Below are positions 35,372 through 43,895 of a DNA stretch of 64,000 nucleotides, piece after piece. The notes beneath the pieces were generated by a model that saw only the letters and a program-made list of their open reading frames with translations, was not told the DNA's origin and ran no database searches. Source of the DNA: Natronosalvus vescus. GTDB taxonomy: Archaea; Halobacteriota; Halobacteria; Halobacteriales; Natrialbaceae. The stretch lies in the NCBI RefSeq assembly GCF_023973145.1, contig NZ_CP099546.1:2170001-2234000 (forward strand), given 5' to 3'. Numbering within the stretch: the first letter of the stretch is position 1; every line of letters begins with the position of its first letter. The position numbers and the translations under genes are program-made.

Positions 35372-35496
35372 GGTCGAACGTGTGATGGCCCGAGCCAAGA
35401 ACGTTACTCCCGTTCGCGTTCGCATTCGCGCTCGCGTTCCTGCTCGAGACAGCCCCCGATCGCTCCGTCGAAACAGCCCTCGTGTCAGCTCTCGAG

Positions 35497-36141
35497 TCAC
35501 CCCTCGAGACAATCCTCGAGCACCCCCGCGAGCGCCTCGCGGTACTCGACAGGTTCGTAACCCAGTCGACCGATCCAGACGTCCTGATACGACGGGTGCA
35601 GGATCGGAACCAGCCACACGCCCAGCCGTTCGCATGGGCGGGGCTCGAGCACCGTCTCGAGAAACCCCTCGAGCGTCTGTCCCTCGGCTGCGAGTACCGA
35701 CTTCGTGGCGTGTTTCCCCGTCGCGAGGACGACCGTCGGCTCGACGGTCTCGAGTTCGGTCAGGAGGTGGTCTCGGCAGGCCGCCCGCTCTTCCTCGGTC
35801 GGTTCGCGATTGGTCGTCGGGTCGTCCGGGTCGGCGGGGAAGCACTTGACGGCGTTGGTGTAGTAGGCGTCGTCGTAGCCCAACTCCTCGAGCAGTCGAC
35901 GGATGCGCCGGCCGGAGTGCCTCGAGGTGTAGGCCTTCCCCGTCCAGTTACCGCCTCGCCATCGGTCGGCGTCAGGAGTGCCGTAACCGGGTGCTTCGCC
36001 GATGACGAACACTGAAGCATCCAGCGGGCCGGTACCCCACGAGATGCACTCCCGATCTTCGACGAGACGGGGACAGCGCCGGCAGTCGGGCTGGAGGACG
36101 TGGCGGTCGGTCGGAAACGACGGTGATGGCGTATCCGTCAC
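35497..36141 (-). CDS. udg: Uracil-DNA glycosylase, family 4 like
   Basis: Removes uracil from DNA. The protein is 214 residues from the GTG at 36141 (VTDTPSPSFPTDRHVL). The iron-sulfur cysteines include CRRCPRLV near the start, a later cysteine in NAVKCFPAD and one in RPCERLG; the active-site text is VFVIGEAPGYG, and the final motif is ILHPSYQ. The usual GxPFVGxAG after motif 1 is replaced by NWTGKAYTSRHSGRRI, a variant. A TTG at 36243 in frame would add 34 residues and overlap the next gene; I think it less likely. Confidence 0.85.
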   Translation of the reverse strand: MTDTPSPSFPTDRHVLQPDCRRCPRLVEDRECISWGTGPLDASVFVIGEAPGYGTPDADRWRGGNWTGKAYTSRHSGRRIRRLLEELGYDDAYYTNAVKCFPADPDDPTTNREPTEEERAACRDHLLTELETVEPTVVLATGKHATKSVLAAEGQTLEGFLETVLEPRPCERLGVWLVPILHPSYQDVWIGRLGYEPVEYREALAGVLEDCLEG

Positions 36142-36235
36142 GGGCGCTACTCGGTACGAACGGGATTTAGCGAGCACGGTTTCGACTCGAGTCCAGTCAC
36201 GGTCAGCGATCAGTTGGCCGGGCGACAATACCGCC

Positions 36236-37270
36236 TCAGTCAACGGGGCGGGGATCGACGATCGTCAGCGCCACGGAGGTTGTCCCGCCGACGGCGACGG
36301 TGAGCCAGTAGGTCGCGAACCGGTACAGAATCGCGATCGCCGTCGCGGTCGCGACCGTCATCCCGACGTCACTCGGGGCGAGCAGGTAGACGACGGTCGC
36401 GAGCGTGGCCTCCACGCCGCCGAGCCCGCCCGGCGTGGGGACGATAAATCCGAGTTTACTGAGGGCGACGCTGAGCAGGACGATCCCGACCGGGAGCGGC
36501 GTGCCCACCGCCGCCGCCGACGCGTACAGCGCCAGCGCCAGCCCGAGCCAGGCCATGTGGGCGTACACCAGCGCGAGTGTCATCGAGCGCCGGTTTCGAG
36601 AGACGAGCTCGAGCGTCAGCGTAAAGTCCTGCAGTCGACGTTCGACGTTCTCGCGGGTGAGGAGGCCGGCACGCCGTGGCGAGATACGGGCGACCACCCC
36701 GCGAAAGCCCACCAGGGCTCTGACGATCGCTGTCTTCAGCCGTGATCGTTGCGTCCAGAGGAACAGGGCGAGAAACGCGAAGATAGCCACCATCCCAACA
36801 GCCGGAAAGAGGTACGGTCTGGGATCGATCGGCGGGGACACCCGGGAAAACAGGTACACGACGCCGACGAACCCGAACGTGTAGTAGGGGACGTACGTCA
36901 TCACGTCGGCGCTGACGACCGCGGCGAGGCTCTCCTCGTAGGCGGCATCGGTGTACCGCGAGACGATCGCGGCGTTGCCGACGCCGGAGGCAACCTGTCC
37001 GTAGGGGGTCACGTACTTGATGAACGTCGCCGTGGTGAACACGCTGGCGACCAGCCAGTACGGTCGCGGCTGGTCGACGACCGAGAGGACGCGCCGCCAG
37101 ACCTCGCTCCGGAACGCCAGCGTGATGAGCGAGCCGACGATTGCGATGGCGTACACCGATAGCGACGCCCGTTCGATCGAATCGAGGACGTCGTCCCAGC
37201 CGACCAGGCTGATGAATATTCCGAGCAACAGCACGGAGAGGCCGAGTGCAACGGCAGCACGTCGTCTCAT
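36236..37270 (-). CDS. Flippase-like membrane protein (lysylphosphatidylglycerol synthase TM/UPF0104 family)
   Basis: A 344-residue protein with about eight membrane helices. Family text: SLVGWDDVLDSIERASLSVYAIAIV, FRSEVWRRVL, VTPYGQVASGVGNAAIVSRYTD, and the conserved LGFIVPTPGGLGGVEATLATVVYLL near residue 285. Bacterial relatives (MprF N-terminal, YbhN, AglD-associated proteins) flip or sort lipids; the haloarchaeal AglD partner domain is not fused here. It lies just upstream of udg on the same strand, about 95 bases away from the chosen udg start. Confidence 0.87.
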   Translation of the reverse strand: MRRRAAVALGLSVLLLGIFISLVGWDDVLDSIERASLSVYAIAIVGSLITLAFRSEVWRRVLSVVDQPRPYWLVASVFTTATFIKYVTPYGQVASGVGNAAIVSRYTDAAYEESLAAVVSADVMTYVPYYTFGFVGVVYLFSRVSPPIDPRPYLFPAVGMVAIFAFLALFLWTQRSRLKTAIVRALVGFRGVVARISPRRAGLLTRENVERRLQDFTLTLELVSRNRRSMTLALVYAHMAWLGLALALYASAAAVGTPLPVGIVLLSVALSKLGFIVPTPGGLGGVEATLATVVYLLAPSDVGMTVATATAIAILYRFATYWLTVAVGGTTSVALTIVDPRPVD

Positions 37271-37497
37271 TGGCGATGTTCGCGACGGGTGTCGTCCACT
37301 CGAGTCGCTCGAGTCGCTCGCCCCTCTGGTTCCGGTTGTTCACTCACGAGTGCTGTCACGTCGTTGATCTCTACGAACGTCCGACTCACCACGTGCAGTT
37401 AATTGTTGATACTTTTTGATGCTCGAGTGACGGCTTGCAAGCGAGAGAGGACGCAGGTCAGAACGGAGTAGCGCAGACTGGAGCCGGTCAGTCAGAA

Positions 37498-37794
37498 TCA
37501 GAACGGAAGCCGATCGCGCAGCCAGTCGGCGAGCGACTCGTCCGGATCGAGTTCGTCTTCGTCGGGGATCACGCATGGGTCGGGCTTGATGACGGTTCGG
37601 CTGCCGCCTGCCTCGACGACGATCAGATCGTCGTCTTTCAGGGTCGCGAGCGCTGCCTCGAGGTCGTCGATGTCGACGGCGACCGCTGCCCGGAGTTCGA
37701 AGACGGTCATGCCGTCGTCGTTTCGATTGACGAGCGCATCGAGTACCTCGACCTCCGTCGAGGGGCGGTTTCGGTACTCCTGTTTGGCTCTCAT
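37498..37794 (-). CDS. Small winged-helix-like protein (possibly DUF6432)
   Basis: A 98-residue protein: MRAKQEYRNRPSTEVEVLDALVNRNDDGMTVFELRAAVAVDIDDLEAALATLKDD is a compact helical segment followed by a beta-wing, the look of a winged-helix DNA-binding protein. The tail is acidic and ends DWLRDRLPF. The ATG at 37794 is used; the longer open frame is unlike the family. I associate this text with a haloarchaeal family (DUF6432, from memory). It diverges from the gene at 37903. Confidence 0.72.
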   Translation of the reverse strand: MRAKQEYRNRPSTEVEVLDALVNRNDDGMTVFELRAAVAVDIDDLEAALATLKDDDLIVVEAGGSRTVIKPDPCVIPDEDELDPDESLADWLRDRLPF

Positions 37795-37870
37795 CCACGT
37801 CTCCCTTCGTGACGGCGGGATTTGACGTTTGCCGTTTACCCACTCTCTGGAGGGTTCGATTTGCGGTACG

Positions 37871-37879
37871 TTTTTTATG
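37871..37879 (+). promoter_or_regulatory. TATA-like box of the 37903 gene
   Basis: TTTTTTATG centred 28 nt before the ATG at 37903, supporting that start against the longer open frame. Confidence 0.55.
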
Positions 37880-37902
37880 TCCTGACTCGGAACGATTGGA
37901 CA

Positions 37903-38910
37903 ATGGCCCTTCGATGTTCGTTGCTCGGACACGATTTCGGCGAGACCGAGGTCGATCGTGAGCGCGAAGAACGGGGAAGTGAGGTCGTCGTAACCGTCAC
38001 GGAGTACGAAAAGTGTCTCCGATGTGGCAAGAAGACGGTCACCAGTGAGAACACCGAGGTGACCGCGCTCGACGCCGGTTTCGATGCAGACCCCACGCCC
38101 CCAGACGAGTCCGTGCCAGCCCCCGAATCAACCCCCGACACTCCCAGCGACGCCGCCAGCGATGACTCGCTCGAGGCCGATGCCGACGTCGACGTCGACG
38201 CCACTGTTGACGCTCACGACACCGGCAAAATCCTCGATGCTGAGGCGGGCGATACCGACGCCCCGCCTAGCGAGCCGACGGAGGTGCCGTCGGATGGCGA
38301 GGAACAGTCCACCGTCCCACCTGCCGACGCAGTCGACGACGACATCGACGTTCCGACGGACGAACACGGCGAACCGATCACCGACGACGCCGAGATTCTC
38401 TCCTCGGACGACGCCGAGCGCGACGACCGCGATCGCGGGCACGGCGAGTGGCCCGACAACGACGACGTCGGCCCACCGGTCGGGGCCAGAAACGAGCCGG
38501 CGGCGTGGCCGGAGGACGAGCCGGCGGCGTGGCCGGAGGACGAGCCGGAAGCACAAGCAGACCTCGCAGCGGACGCGACCGGCACCGAGACGACGTTCGC
38601 AGAGGACGACGTCGAGCAGGCAGCTGTCGACGACGGTGACGACACCGACGCGGACGAACCCGTCACCGACGACGCCGTCTTCGTCGACGCCGATCCGGAT
38701 CCGACCCCGGAACAGTCCGGCTCCTACACCGGGATTGCGAGCGCCCAGCGCGCTCCGAACCCCAGCGAGAGCACGACCTCGAGCGGCACCTTTACCGAGT
38801 TCTTCTGCCCACAGTGTTCGTTCGTCGCTCCCGGCGACCGTGGCTCGCTTCGCCAGGGCGACATCTGTCCGGAGTGTCGGAAGGGGTATCTGGGCGAGCG
38901 CGACCGCTGA
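37903..38910 (+). CDS. Two-zinc-site protein with a long acidic linker
   Basis: A 335-residue haloarchaeal protein of unknown function. The N-terminal 50 residues (MALRCSLLGHDFGETEVDRERE ... YEKCLRCGKKTV) carry a zinc site; the C-terminal 45 residues are a zinc ribbon (FFCPQCSFVAPGDRGSLRQGD ICPECRKGYLG, with CxxC pairs). Between them lies a disordered Asp/Glu-rich stretch of more than 200 residues that includes an imperfect eight-residue repeat (EPAAWPED). Such ends-only conservation suggests a tether holding two small nucleic-acid- or protein-binding domains apart. Own promoter. Confidence 0.72.
   Translation: MALRCSLLGHDFGETEVDREREERGSEVVVTVTEYEKCLRCGKKTVTSENTEVTALDAGFDADPTPPDESVPAPESTPDTPSDAASDDSLEADADVDVDATVDAHDTGKILDAEAGDTDAPPSEPTEVPSDGEEQSTVPPADAVDDDIDVPTDEHGEPITDDAEILSSDDAERDDRDRGHGEWPDNDDVGPPVGARNEPAAWPEDEPAAWPEDEPEAQADLAADATGTETTFAEDDVEQAAVDDGDDTDADEPVTDDAVFVDADPDPTPEQSGSYTGIASAQRAPNPSESTTSSGTFTEFFCPQCSFVAPGDRGSLRQGDICPECRKGYLGERDR
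38496..38552 (+). repeat. 24-bp coding repeat in the linker of the 37903 gene
   Basis: GAGCCGGCGGCGTGGCCGG plus GAGGAC occurs twice in tandem, then a partial third copy, encoding EPAAWPED repeats. Probably expanded by slippage. Confidence 0.65.
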
Positions 38911-38923
38911 GTGCGTTCGCTCC

Positions 38924-38929
38924 TTTTTT
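38924..38929 (+). terminator. Oligo-T run after the 37903 gene
   Basis: Six T residues 14 bases after the stop codon; a plausible archaeal terminator. Confidence 0.4.
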
Positions 38930-39144
38930 CGACCTGCCTTCGGCCCCGCCGTAGACCCGTTACCGACTCGTTGTAGACCCGTTGGCAGCTCGTTGGTCAC
39001 CCGTACTCGGCAAGGAACCGATCCGTTTTGCCCATTCGGCACGGTGTCGACTCACCGTCACACACCTCAGCTATCTGTCACGGTGTTCACACCCACCGAC
39101 GGTGATGAAAAGAGGTAAACACTCCCCCCGTATACTCCACAGCC

Positions 39145-39528
39145 ATGAAGGAGTACAAGATGCGCCGTGGTGAGCACCTCGAGGATCGAATCCCCGATAT
39201 GAAAGCCACCGTCGAAGACTACTTCGGCTCGATCACCGGCACCGAGGAGTTCAAGGGCAGTGACCTGTACGTCGTCGGCGAACCGAAAAACCCAGTCTTC
39301 GAACGCATCGTCGTCGGTGCCGTCCAGTACTCCGGCAAGAAGGACAAACTCGCCGTCGACTTCGTCGAGCGCGACCCCACCGAACTCGGCCCGGACGAAC
39401 TCGAGGCCGCCGGTGAGGCCGTCTCCGCGAAGAACGACTTCCTGCTCGAGGCGACCGCACGCGACGCCAAATCGCGCCGCGAGTCGCTCAAGCGCTCGGT
39501 CGAGGACGACCCGGATCACGATTTCTAA
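39145..39528 (+). CDS. DUF5611 family protein
   Basis: A 127-residue haloarchaeal protein. The text MKEYKMRRGEHLEDRIPDMKATVEDYFGSITGTEEFKG, LYVVGEPKNPVFERIVVGAV and KLAVDFVERDPTEL matches DUF5611 as I remember it. It is a small, soluble alpha/beta protein with no catalytic motif; its high conservation in haloarchaea suggests a core role that is not known. It stands alone and is followed by a repeat-rich gap. Confidence 0.82.
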   Translation: MKEYKMRRGEHLEDRIPDMKATVEDYFGSITGTEEFKGSDLYVVGEPKNPVFERIVVGAVQYSGKKDKLAVDFVERDPTELGPDELEAAGEAVSAKNDFLLEATARDAKSRRESLKRSVEDDPDHDF

Positions 39529-39851
39529 GACCCACCTTTTGCGCTACGGTCTGCTGCGCTGACGGCTTCGCCGCACAGCGCAGCGTCCCTCGGCAAAAGC
39601 TGGACCAAAAGCACTCCTCACTCCCGATGGTCGTTCGTCGGCCCGCTCGCTCGGCGTCGCCTCGCTCGCGGTGTGACTGCTGGCCCGCAGCACCGCTCAG
39701 CGGCCTACCCTCCCCCGGCGCTCGAGCATCGCCGATTCGACGACGCTCGATTACGGCCACTCTTCGGTCAGATACGGAACCGAATCAGATCCGGGGACGA
39801 CCCGGTGGCGATCCGAGCACGCGTCGATCGTGACTGACTGCAGAATTTGAC
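39529..39851. other. Repeat-rich intergenic region after DUF5611
   Basis: 323 bases without a convincing gene. GCTGCGCT (39553-39560) pairs with AGCGCAGC (39577-39584), a stem-loop 24 bases after the stop. The downstream stretch has runs such as CTCGCTCGG and CTCGCTCGC of the kind often seen between haloarchaeal genes. It separates two converging genes, so the hairpin may be a shared terminator or a dispersed repeat. Confidence 0.5.
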
Positions 39852-40331
39852 TTATCGATCCTCGCGACGCCGATGCACCTCGAGCAGCCCGATCCCGTCG
39901 TTGCTCTCCCGGACGTCGATCGCGTCACCGACACGGATCTCGTTGAAGTCCTCGGAGACGATCGCGACGGATCGACAGCCGGTCGCGTTATCGGGATCGC
40001 CAACCGGCGCTGTGTCGCATATCTGGGCGCGAAGCCGCACCTCGTAGTACGCGTTCTCGAGATCCTGTCGAAAGTCGCCCTCGAATCGCAGTGGCTGGTC
40101 GTCCTCGAACGCGCCCTCGAGATCCTCGTGGACGTCGTGATACACCGGCCCGTTCTCGTCGTCTCGTCGCAAAAGCAGGGTAAACGTCCGCTCCTCGCCG
40201 CTGTCGAGGTCGATCTCGGTCGCCTCGATCGACTTCTCGAGGACGATCACGCGCTCGGTCAACCCGAGTCGACGCAAACAGCCCGCGAGGGCGATCGTCG
40301 GCAGCGTCGCGAGGAACGCGCGTCGATGCAC
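39852..40331 (-). CDS. Predicted lipoprotein of unknown function
   Basis: A 159-residue exported protein. The start VHRRAFLATLPTIALAGCLRR is a signal with a lipobox (LAGC), and the RR pair fits the Tat route used for haloarchaeal lipoproteins. The mature part is mostly beta (VIVLEKSIEATEIDLDSGEERTFTLLLRR, YYEVRLRAQICDTAPVG) and contains two cysteines (ICDTAP, TGCRSV) that may form a disulfide. It resembles in layout the lipoprotein at 46427. GTG 40331 is the start. Confidence 0.7.
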   Translation of the reverse strand: MHRRAFLATLPTIALAGCLRRLGLTERVIVLEKSIEATEIDLDSGEERTFTLLLRRDDENGPVYHDVHEDLEGAFEDDQPLRFEGDFRQDLENAYYEVRLRAQICDTAPVGDPDNATGCRSVAIVSEDFNEIRVGDAIDVRESNDGIGLLEVHRRREDR

Positions 40332-40425
40332 GTTCGCTGATCTGGGGTGGAGACAGGAGTACTTTTCCACCGACGATCGAGGATCCGTCGCTCGTCCTCC
40401 TTTGAGCCCCACGCTGCCCGAAGAA

Positions 40426-40905
40426 CTACTCCGGAGCCGACTCCTGAAAGGCCCGTATCTGGGCCATCGACTCGTCAGCGAAGTTTCGCTCCATCAGCGG
40501 AATGTCGTCCTCGTAAAACCAGTAGTTGACCAGCGACGCGTGAACGCCGTACAGCAGTCCGATCCACCACAACGTGTGCCGGTGTTCCCAGAAGTGTTCC
40601 TCGAGCCGTTGTCGATCCGGCCGCCGGTCGATGAGCGAACGGTACTCGTCCGCGGCACCCTCCTCCGGCGTGATGACGCCCTCTTTCTCGAGCAGATACG
40701 CCGTGATGAACGGTTCGCCGAGACTGGGTACAGTTCGTTCTACCGTCTCGTCGTACAACGCGTCGTGGACGATTTTCACCGCGTCGTAGGGGGTTTCGTC
40801 GTACAGTTCCCCCTTCATCCGTTCGACGTGTTCGGTTACCTCCGGGGCGGGAGATCCGAAAACGGTCTCGATCGTCTCCCATGTCACTGGGTCGAAGTCG
40901 CTCAT
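40426..40905 (-). CDS. Haloarchaeal hypothetical protein
   Basis: A 159-residue soluble protein with no motif that I recognise. Text such as ERMKGELYDETPYDAVKIVHDALYDETVERTVPSLGEPFITAYLLEKEGVITPEEGAADEYRSLIDRR is helical and acidic. The aromatic stretch HTLWWIGLLYGVHASLVNYWFYED might associate with a membrane or a hydrophobic ligand. It is in tandem with the lipoprotein gene downstream (94 bases apart), possibly one transcript. Confidence 0.65.
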   Translation of the reverse strand: MSDFDPVTWETIETVFGSPAPEVTEHVERMKGELYDETPYDAVKIVHDALYDETVERTVPSLGEPFITAYLLEKEGVITPEEGAADEYRSLIDRRPDRQRLEEHFWEHRHTLWWIGLLYGVHASLVNYWFYEDDIPLMERNFADESMAQIRAFQESAPE

Positions 40906-41021
40906 TCGAAGATCTGTTGTGAACGAAGCGCCCCGTCTACCTAAGCGTACGCCATGTCCCCCGGATACCGGAATCGAGGCGGTTCGAAATCACTAAACGC
41001 TCGCCCTCGAACCCTCGAGTA

Positions 41022-41210
41022 ATGGATTTACAGACGTTCCTCGCGGCGACGCTCACCGCCCACATCGGCTTTGCGATCTTCGTGACGGCACACGCCAGGA
41101 TGACCGACCGGGAACTGGGGAAGTGGCCGTTGATCACCCTCGTGTTCGGCCTCGCTGGCGTCGCTGGCTACTTCTTCTACGACGAGTCGGCGAAGTCGGG
41201 TCGGATCTGA
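41022..41210 (+). CDS. Small membrane protein (62 residues)
   Basis: MDLQTFLAATLTAHIGFAIFVTAHARMTDRELGKWPLITLVFGLAGVAGYFFYDE has two hydrophobic helices separated by a short charged loop. The layout recalls the haloarchaeal PLDc_N-like/DUF small membrane proteins, without certainty. It converges on pitA across the short 10-bp repeat. Confidence 0.62.
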   Translation: MDLQTFLAATLTAHIGFAIFVTAHARMTDRELGKWPLITLVFGLAGVAGYFFYDESAKSGRI

Positions 41211-41235
41211 GTCGACCGGTTCGATCCCCATTTTG

Positions 41236-41268
41236 GCCAGACCAAGCCAGACCAGGCCAGATCAGGCC
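41236..41268. repeat. 10-bp tandem repeat at the end of pitA
   Basis: GCCAGACCAA, GCCAGACCAG, GCCAGATCAG and a partial GCC follow each other. The stop codon of pitA lies in the third unit. Confidence 0.65.
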
Positions 41269-42797
41269 AAAAAGACGTGTCGCGGTCGATCGGCCAAAAC
41301 GTCGCGTCCCCACTCCACCGTCTCGGCGAACGCGTCGCTGCGGAAGAACGCCATCGCGTCCTCGCGGGCGTCCCAGCGACTGGCGATGAACATGTCGTTC
41401 TCGTCCTCGAGATTCGCCAGTAAGGCGGTCTTTCGGTGGCCGTCCATCTCCTCGAGCAGGCCGCCGACGTCGGCGAAGGTGCCGACGAAGTCCTCGCGGT
41501 GGTCGGGCTTGACGGTGTAGAACATCCCCATCGTGCCCCAGGAGTCCTCGTCGTCGTCGCCCGCCTGGCGAACGATGTCGGGGAGGTCGGCCAGGAAGCC
41601 CGCGGCGGTGCTCGCGGCGCGGTCGGTCTCCCAGAGGCTCACGACGGCCGACTCCTCGTCACCTTCGGCGTCGTAGACGGCCGTTTTGACGTGGCTGTCG
41701 TAGTGATCGAAGTTCGTCCGCAGGCCGTCGACCTCTTCGAACAGCTCGTCGACGTCGGCTTCGGAGTAGAGGACGACCGCGTGGACGTCCTCGCCGTGGG
41801 GTTGGCCGGCGTAGACGCCGACGTCCTCGAGTTCGCTGCGGACGCGTTCGTCTTCAGCGGTGTCGTCCCCGTGGGCTCCGCCAGAGCCATGACCATGGCC
41901 ATGGCCATGTCCGCTCGAGTCGTCGTGGCCGTGTCCGTGCCCGTTCCCGTGTCCGTGCCCGTGATCGTGTCCGTGGTGGCCCCCGTGACCCCCGGCCTCC
42001 GACGGTTCCTGTGAGACGTGCTCCCCGGCGAAGTACGCACCGAGTTTCTCGGGTGCGATACGCCGACCGAAGCGGAACCGGCCGAACTCCCCGAAGCGCG
42101 AACTCGAGGGATCGAAGCGCATCTCGTAGAGCAGATCCTTGATGTCGGCCGGATCGTCCGCGAAGAGGGTCACGCCCCACTCGTGGTCGTCCAGGCCGAC
42201 GCTGCCGGAGATGATCTGGGTCACCTTGCCGGCGTAGTCCCGGCCGATGTCGCCGTGGGCGGACATGTACTCCTTGCGCTCGTCGAACGGCAGGTCGTAC
42301 CAGTTCCACTCGGCGTCGCGGCGCTTGTCCATCGGGTAGAAGTTCACGTACTCGGCGTCGGGAATCGAGGGTTTCAGCCGTGTGTCGATGTAGCGGGCGA
42401 TGCCCGACTCGGCCTCGCCGTCCTCCTCGAAGTACGCCTCGGACATGTACCCCGAGACCTCCGTCACCGAGAGGTAGGAGTCGGTGTGTTCGGTGAACCC
42501 GGCGAGGGGCGTCTGTTCGAACCGACGCTCGAGCACCTCGAGGTCGGCGATCGTCGGCCGCAGGTGCAAGAAGAGCAGGTCGGCCTCGTGGCCGACCAGC
42601 GCGAAGGTGGCCGACCCACCCTCGTCGCTCTCGACGTCCGCGAGGGATTCGGCGCTCGAGAGGTAGTGGATCCCTTCCTCGAGGGCGCGTTCGCGCTCGT
42701 GGTCGGGGGCGCTTCGCCAGGCGTCCCAGTCGACCGACCGGAAGTCGTGCAGGACGTACCAGCCTTCCGCCGTCTGTGGCGGTCTCCGTCGTTCCAT
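41262..42797 (-). CDS. pitA: PitA: chlorite-dismutase-like heme protein fused to an ABM monooxygenase-like domain
   Basis: A 511-residue haloarchaeal hallmark protein. Residues 1-260 form the chlorite-dismutase/HemQ-like domain (GWYVLHDFRSVDWDAWR, LFLHLRPTIADLEVLERRF, DSYLSVTEVSGYMSE, YVNFYPMDKRRDAEWNWYDLPFDERKEYM, GSVGLDDHEWGVTLFADD). A flexible His/Gly-rich linker (about 285-330, many HGHGHG repeats) probably binds metal ions. The C-terminal domain (VHAVVLYSEADVDELFEEVDG ... GMFYTVKPDHREDFVGTF) is of the antibiotic-biosynthesis-monooxygenase type. HemQ proteins decarboxylate coproheme; whether PitA does so is not settled. ATG 42797 is the start; upstream extension is a shadow. Confidence 0.9.
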   Translation of the reverse strand: MERRRPPQTAEGWYVLHDFRSVDWDAWRSAPDHERERALEEGIHYLSSAESLADVESDEGGSATFALVGHEADLLFLHLRPTIADLEVLERRFEQTPLAGFTEHTDSYLSVTEVSGYMSEAYFEEDGEAESGIARYIDTRLKPSIPDAEYVNFYPMDKRRDAEWNWYDLPFDERKEYMSAHGDIGRDYAGKVTQIISGSVGLDDHEWGVTLFADDPADIKDLLYEMRFDPSSSRFGEFGRFRFGRRIAPEKLGAYFAGEHVSQEPSEAGGHGGHHGHDHGHGHGNGHGHGHDDSSGHGHGHGHGSGGAHGDDTAEDERVRSELEDVGVYAGQPHGEDVHAVVLYSEADVDELFEEVDGLRTNFDHYDSHVKTAVYDAEGDEESAVVSLWETDRAASTAAGFLADLPDIVRQAGDDDEDSWGTMGMFYTVKPDHREDFVGTFADVGGLLEEMDGHRKTALLANLEDENDMFIASRWDAREDAMAFFRSDAFAETVEWGRDVLADRPRHVFLA

Positions 42798-43038
42798 ACG
42801 CGAGGGTGTGTGCCCAGGGGTGAATAACGAACGGTTTTCCGCTCGTGGTTGGATTGGTACTGCATTCACTATACAATCAATAGTTTAACACTACAGAATT
42901 TAGAGTGGATGCGATCTCGAGCCTCCGTTCTCCGTGGGCGACGACGACCGGAGACGCTTTGGGGATGCTCCCGCCTAGAGCCGATATGGTCGCCGACGAA
43001 CACACACCGGGCGTGGCCGCCGTCTCGCGAGCCACCGG

Positions 43039-43512
43039 GTGGGGGTGTCGCTCGTGATCGAGGAGGCCGAATCGGTGCTCGAGGAGGTCGGCTTCGACCC
43101 CGCCTCGAGCGTCCTCACTCACCGCCAGGCACAGGTGCTGGCCCTCCGAGAGCGGGGCTTCTCCCAGGCAGCCATCGCCGAGGCGCTCGGTACCTCGCGG
43201 GCGAACGTGTCCTCGGTCGAGGGGAGCGCCAGGGACAATCTCGAGCGGGCGCGCGAGACGGTCGCGTTCGCGGACGCGTTACGCGCCCCCGTCCGGGTGC
43301 AGATCGAGGCGGGAACGGATCTCTACGACGTTCCCGATCAGGTGTACGCCGCCTGCGACGCGGAGGGGGTGAAGGTCGAGTACAGCGCCCCGGATCTGAT
43401 GAAAGTGGTCTCCGACGCTGCCGGTGACGCGATCAGCGGCCGGCAGGTCGCCGAGTCGCTGGTCGTCGGCGTCACCACCGACGGCTCGATTCAGGTTCGG
43501 GTGAGCGAGTGA
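43039..43512 (+). CDS. Tfx-family DNA-binding transcriptional regulator
   Basis: A 157-residue regulator. The N-terminal helix-turn-helix (SSVLTHRQAQVLALRERGFSQAAIAEALGTSRANVSSVEGSARDNLERARET) is the Tfx type, related to sigma-70 region 4. The C-terminal domain (DLYDVPDQVYAACDAEGVKVEYSAPDLMKVV ... SLVVGVTTDGSIQVRV) is typical of the archaeal Tfx proteins, of which the Methanothermobacter member regulates molybdoenzyme genes. The start is uncertain: GTG codons at 43039, 43045 and 43054 are in frame, and the last would give VIEEAESVLEEVGFD. Confidence 0.82.
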   Translation: MGVSLVIEEAESVLEEVGFDPASSVLTHRQAQVLALRERGFSQAAIAEALGTSRANVSSVEGSARDNLERARETVAFADALRAPVRVQIEAGTDLYDVPDQVYAACDAEGVKVEYSAPDLMKVVSDAAGDAISGRQVAESLVVGVTTDGSIQVRVSE

Positions 43513-43895
43513 CGGACTCGTCGGGTGTTCCGCTTGTGCTCGAGCCGCGCGGTTTTCCGTTCGTGCGACCCGCTAAGCTTCTTGTGACGGTTTCGTTCAG
43601 CGTACACGCTGACTGATTTGCAACCGTATCGAACCAGCAGAAAGCCCCTGCCCCGCTCGACTCAGGGGTTCCATGCGCGCGCTCGCTCCGCTCGCGTGCT
43701 TCGTCACCCGAGCGGTCGACCGTGCCAGCCCATTTTATTCCCACCCGCTTTGCTTGCTCGGCCAGCCGACACGAGTGGGAATGAAAGGGGGCTTTCACGG
43801 TGTTCGAACCGCGTTCCGACTATTCGCGGTAGTTTCTGGAACGACTCCTTGCCCCAGCCCCGAGAGATATGTCCGTCGCTGCCGTACCGTCAGCC
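43513..43895. other. 383-base intergenic region with an imperfect inverted repeat
   Basis: No gene is convincing. GCCCATTTTATTCCCAC (43728-43744) pairs imperfectly with GTGGGAATGAAAGGGGGC (43775-43792), giving a long hairpin. AT-poor runs such as CGCGCGCTCGCTCCGCTCGCG precede it. It might be a decayed mobile element or hold a structured RNA. The promoter of the SDR gene should be in its last 50 bases. Confidence 0.5.
43728..43792. repeat. Long imperfect inverted repeat
   Basis: Arms of about 17 bases (43728-43744 and 43775-43792) match at most positions, around a loop of 30 bases. The arms contain ATTCCCAC/GTGGGAAT, which by chance or descent resembles the oxidase-locus palindrome half-sites but with a much wider spacing. 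Confidence 0.55.

Noticed and set aside
41236-41268. 10-bp repeat at the end of pitA as a CRISPR-like array
   Set aside because: Units are contiguous without spacers and only three and a part in number.
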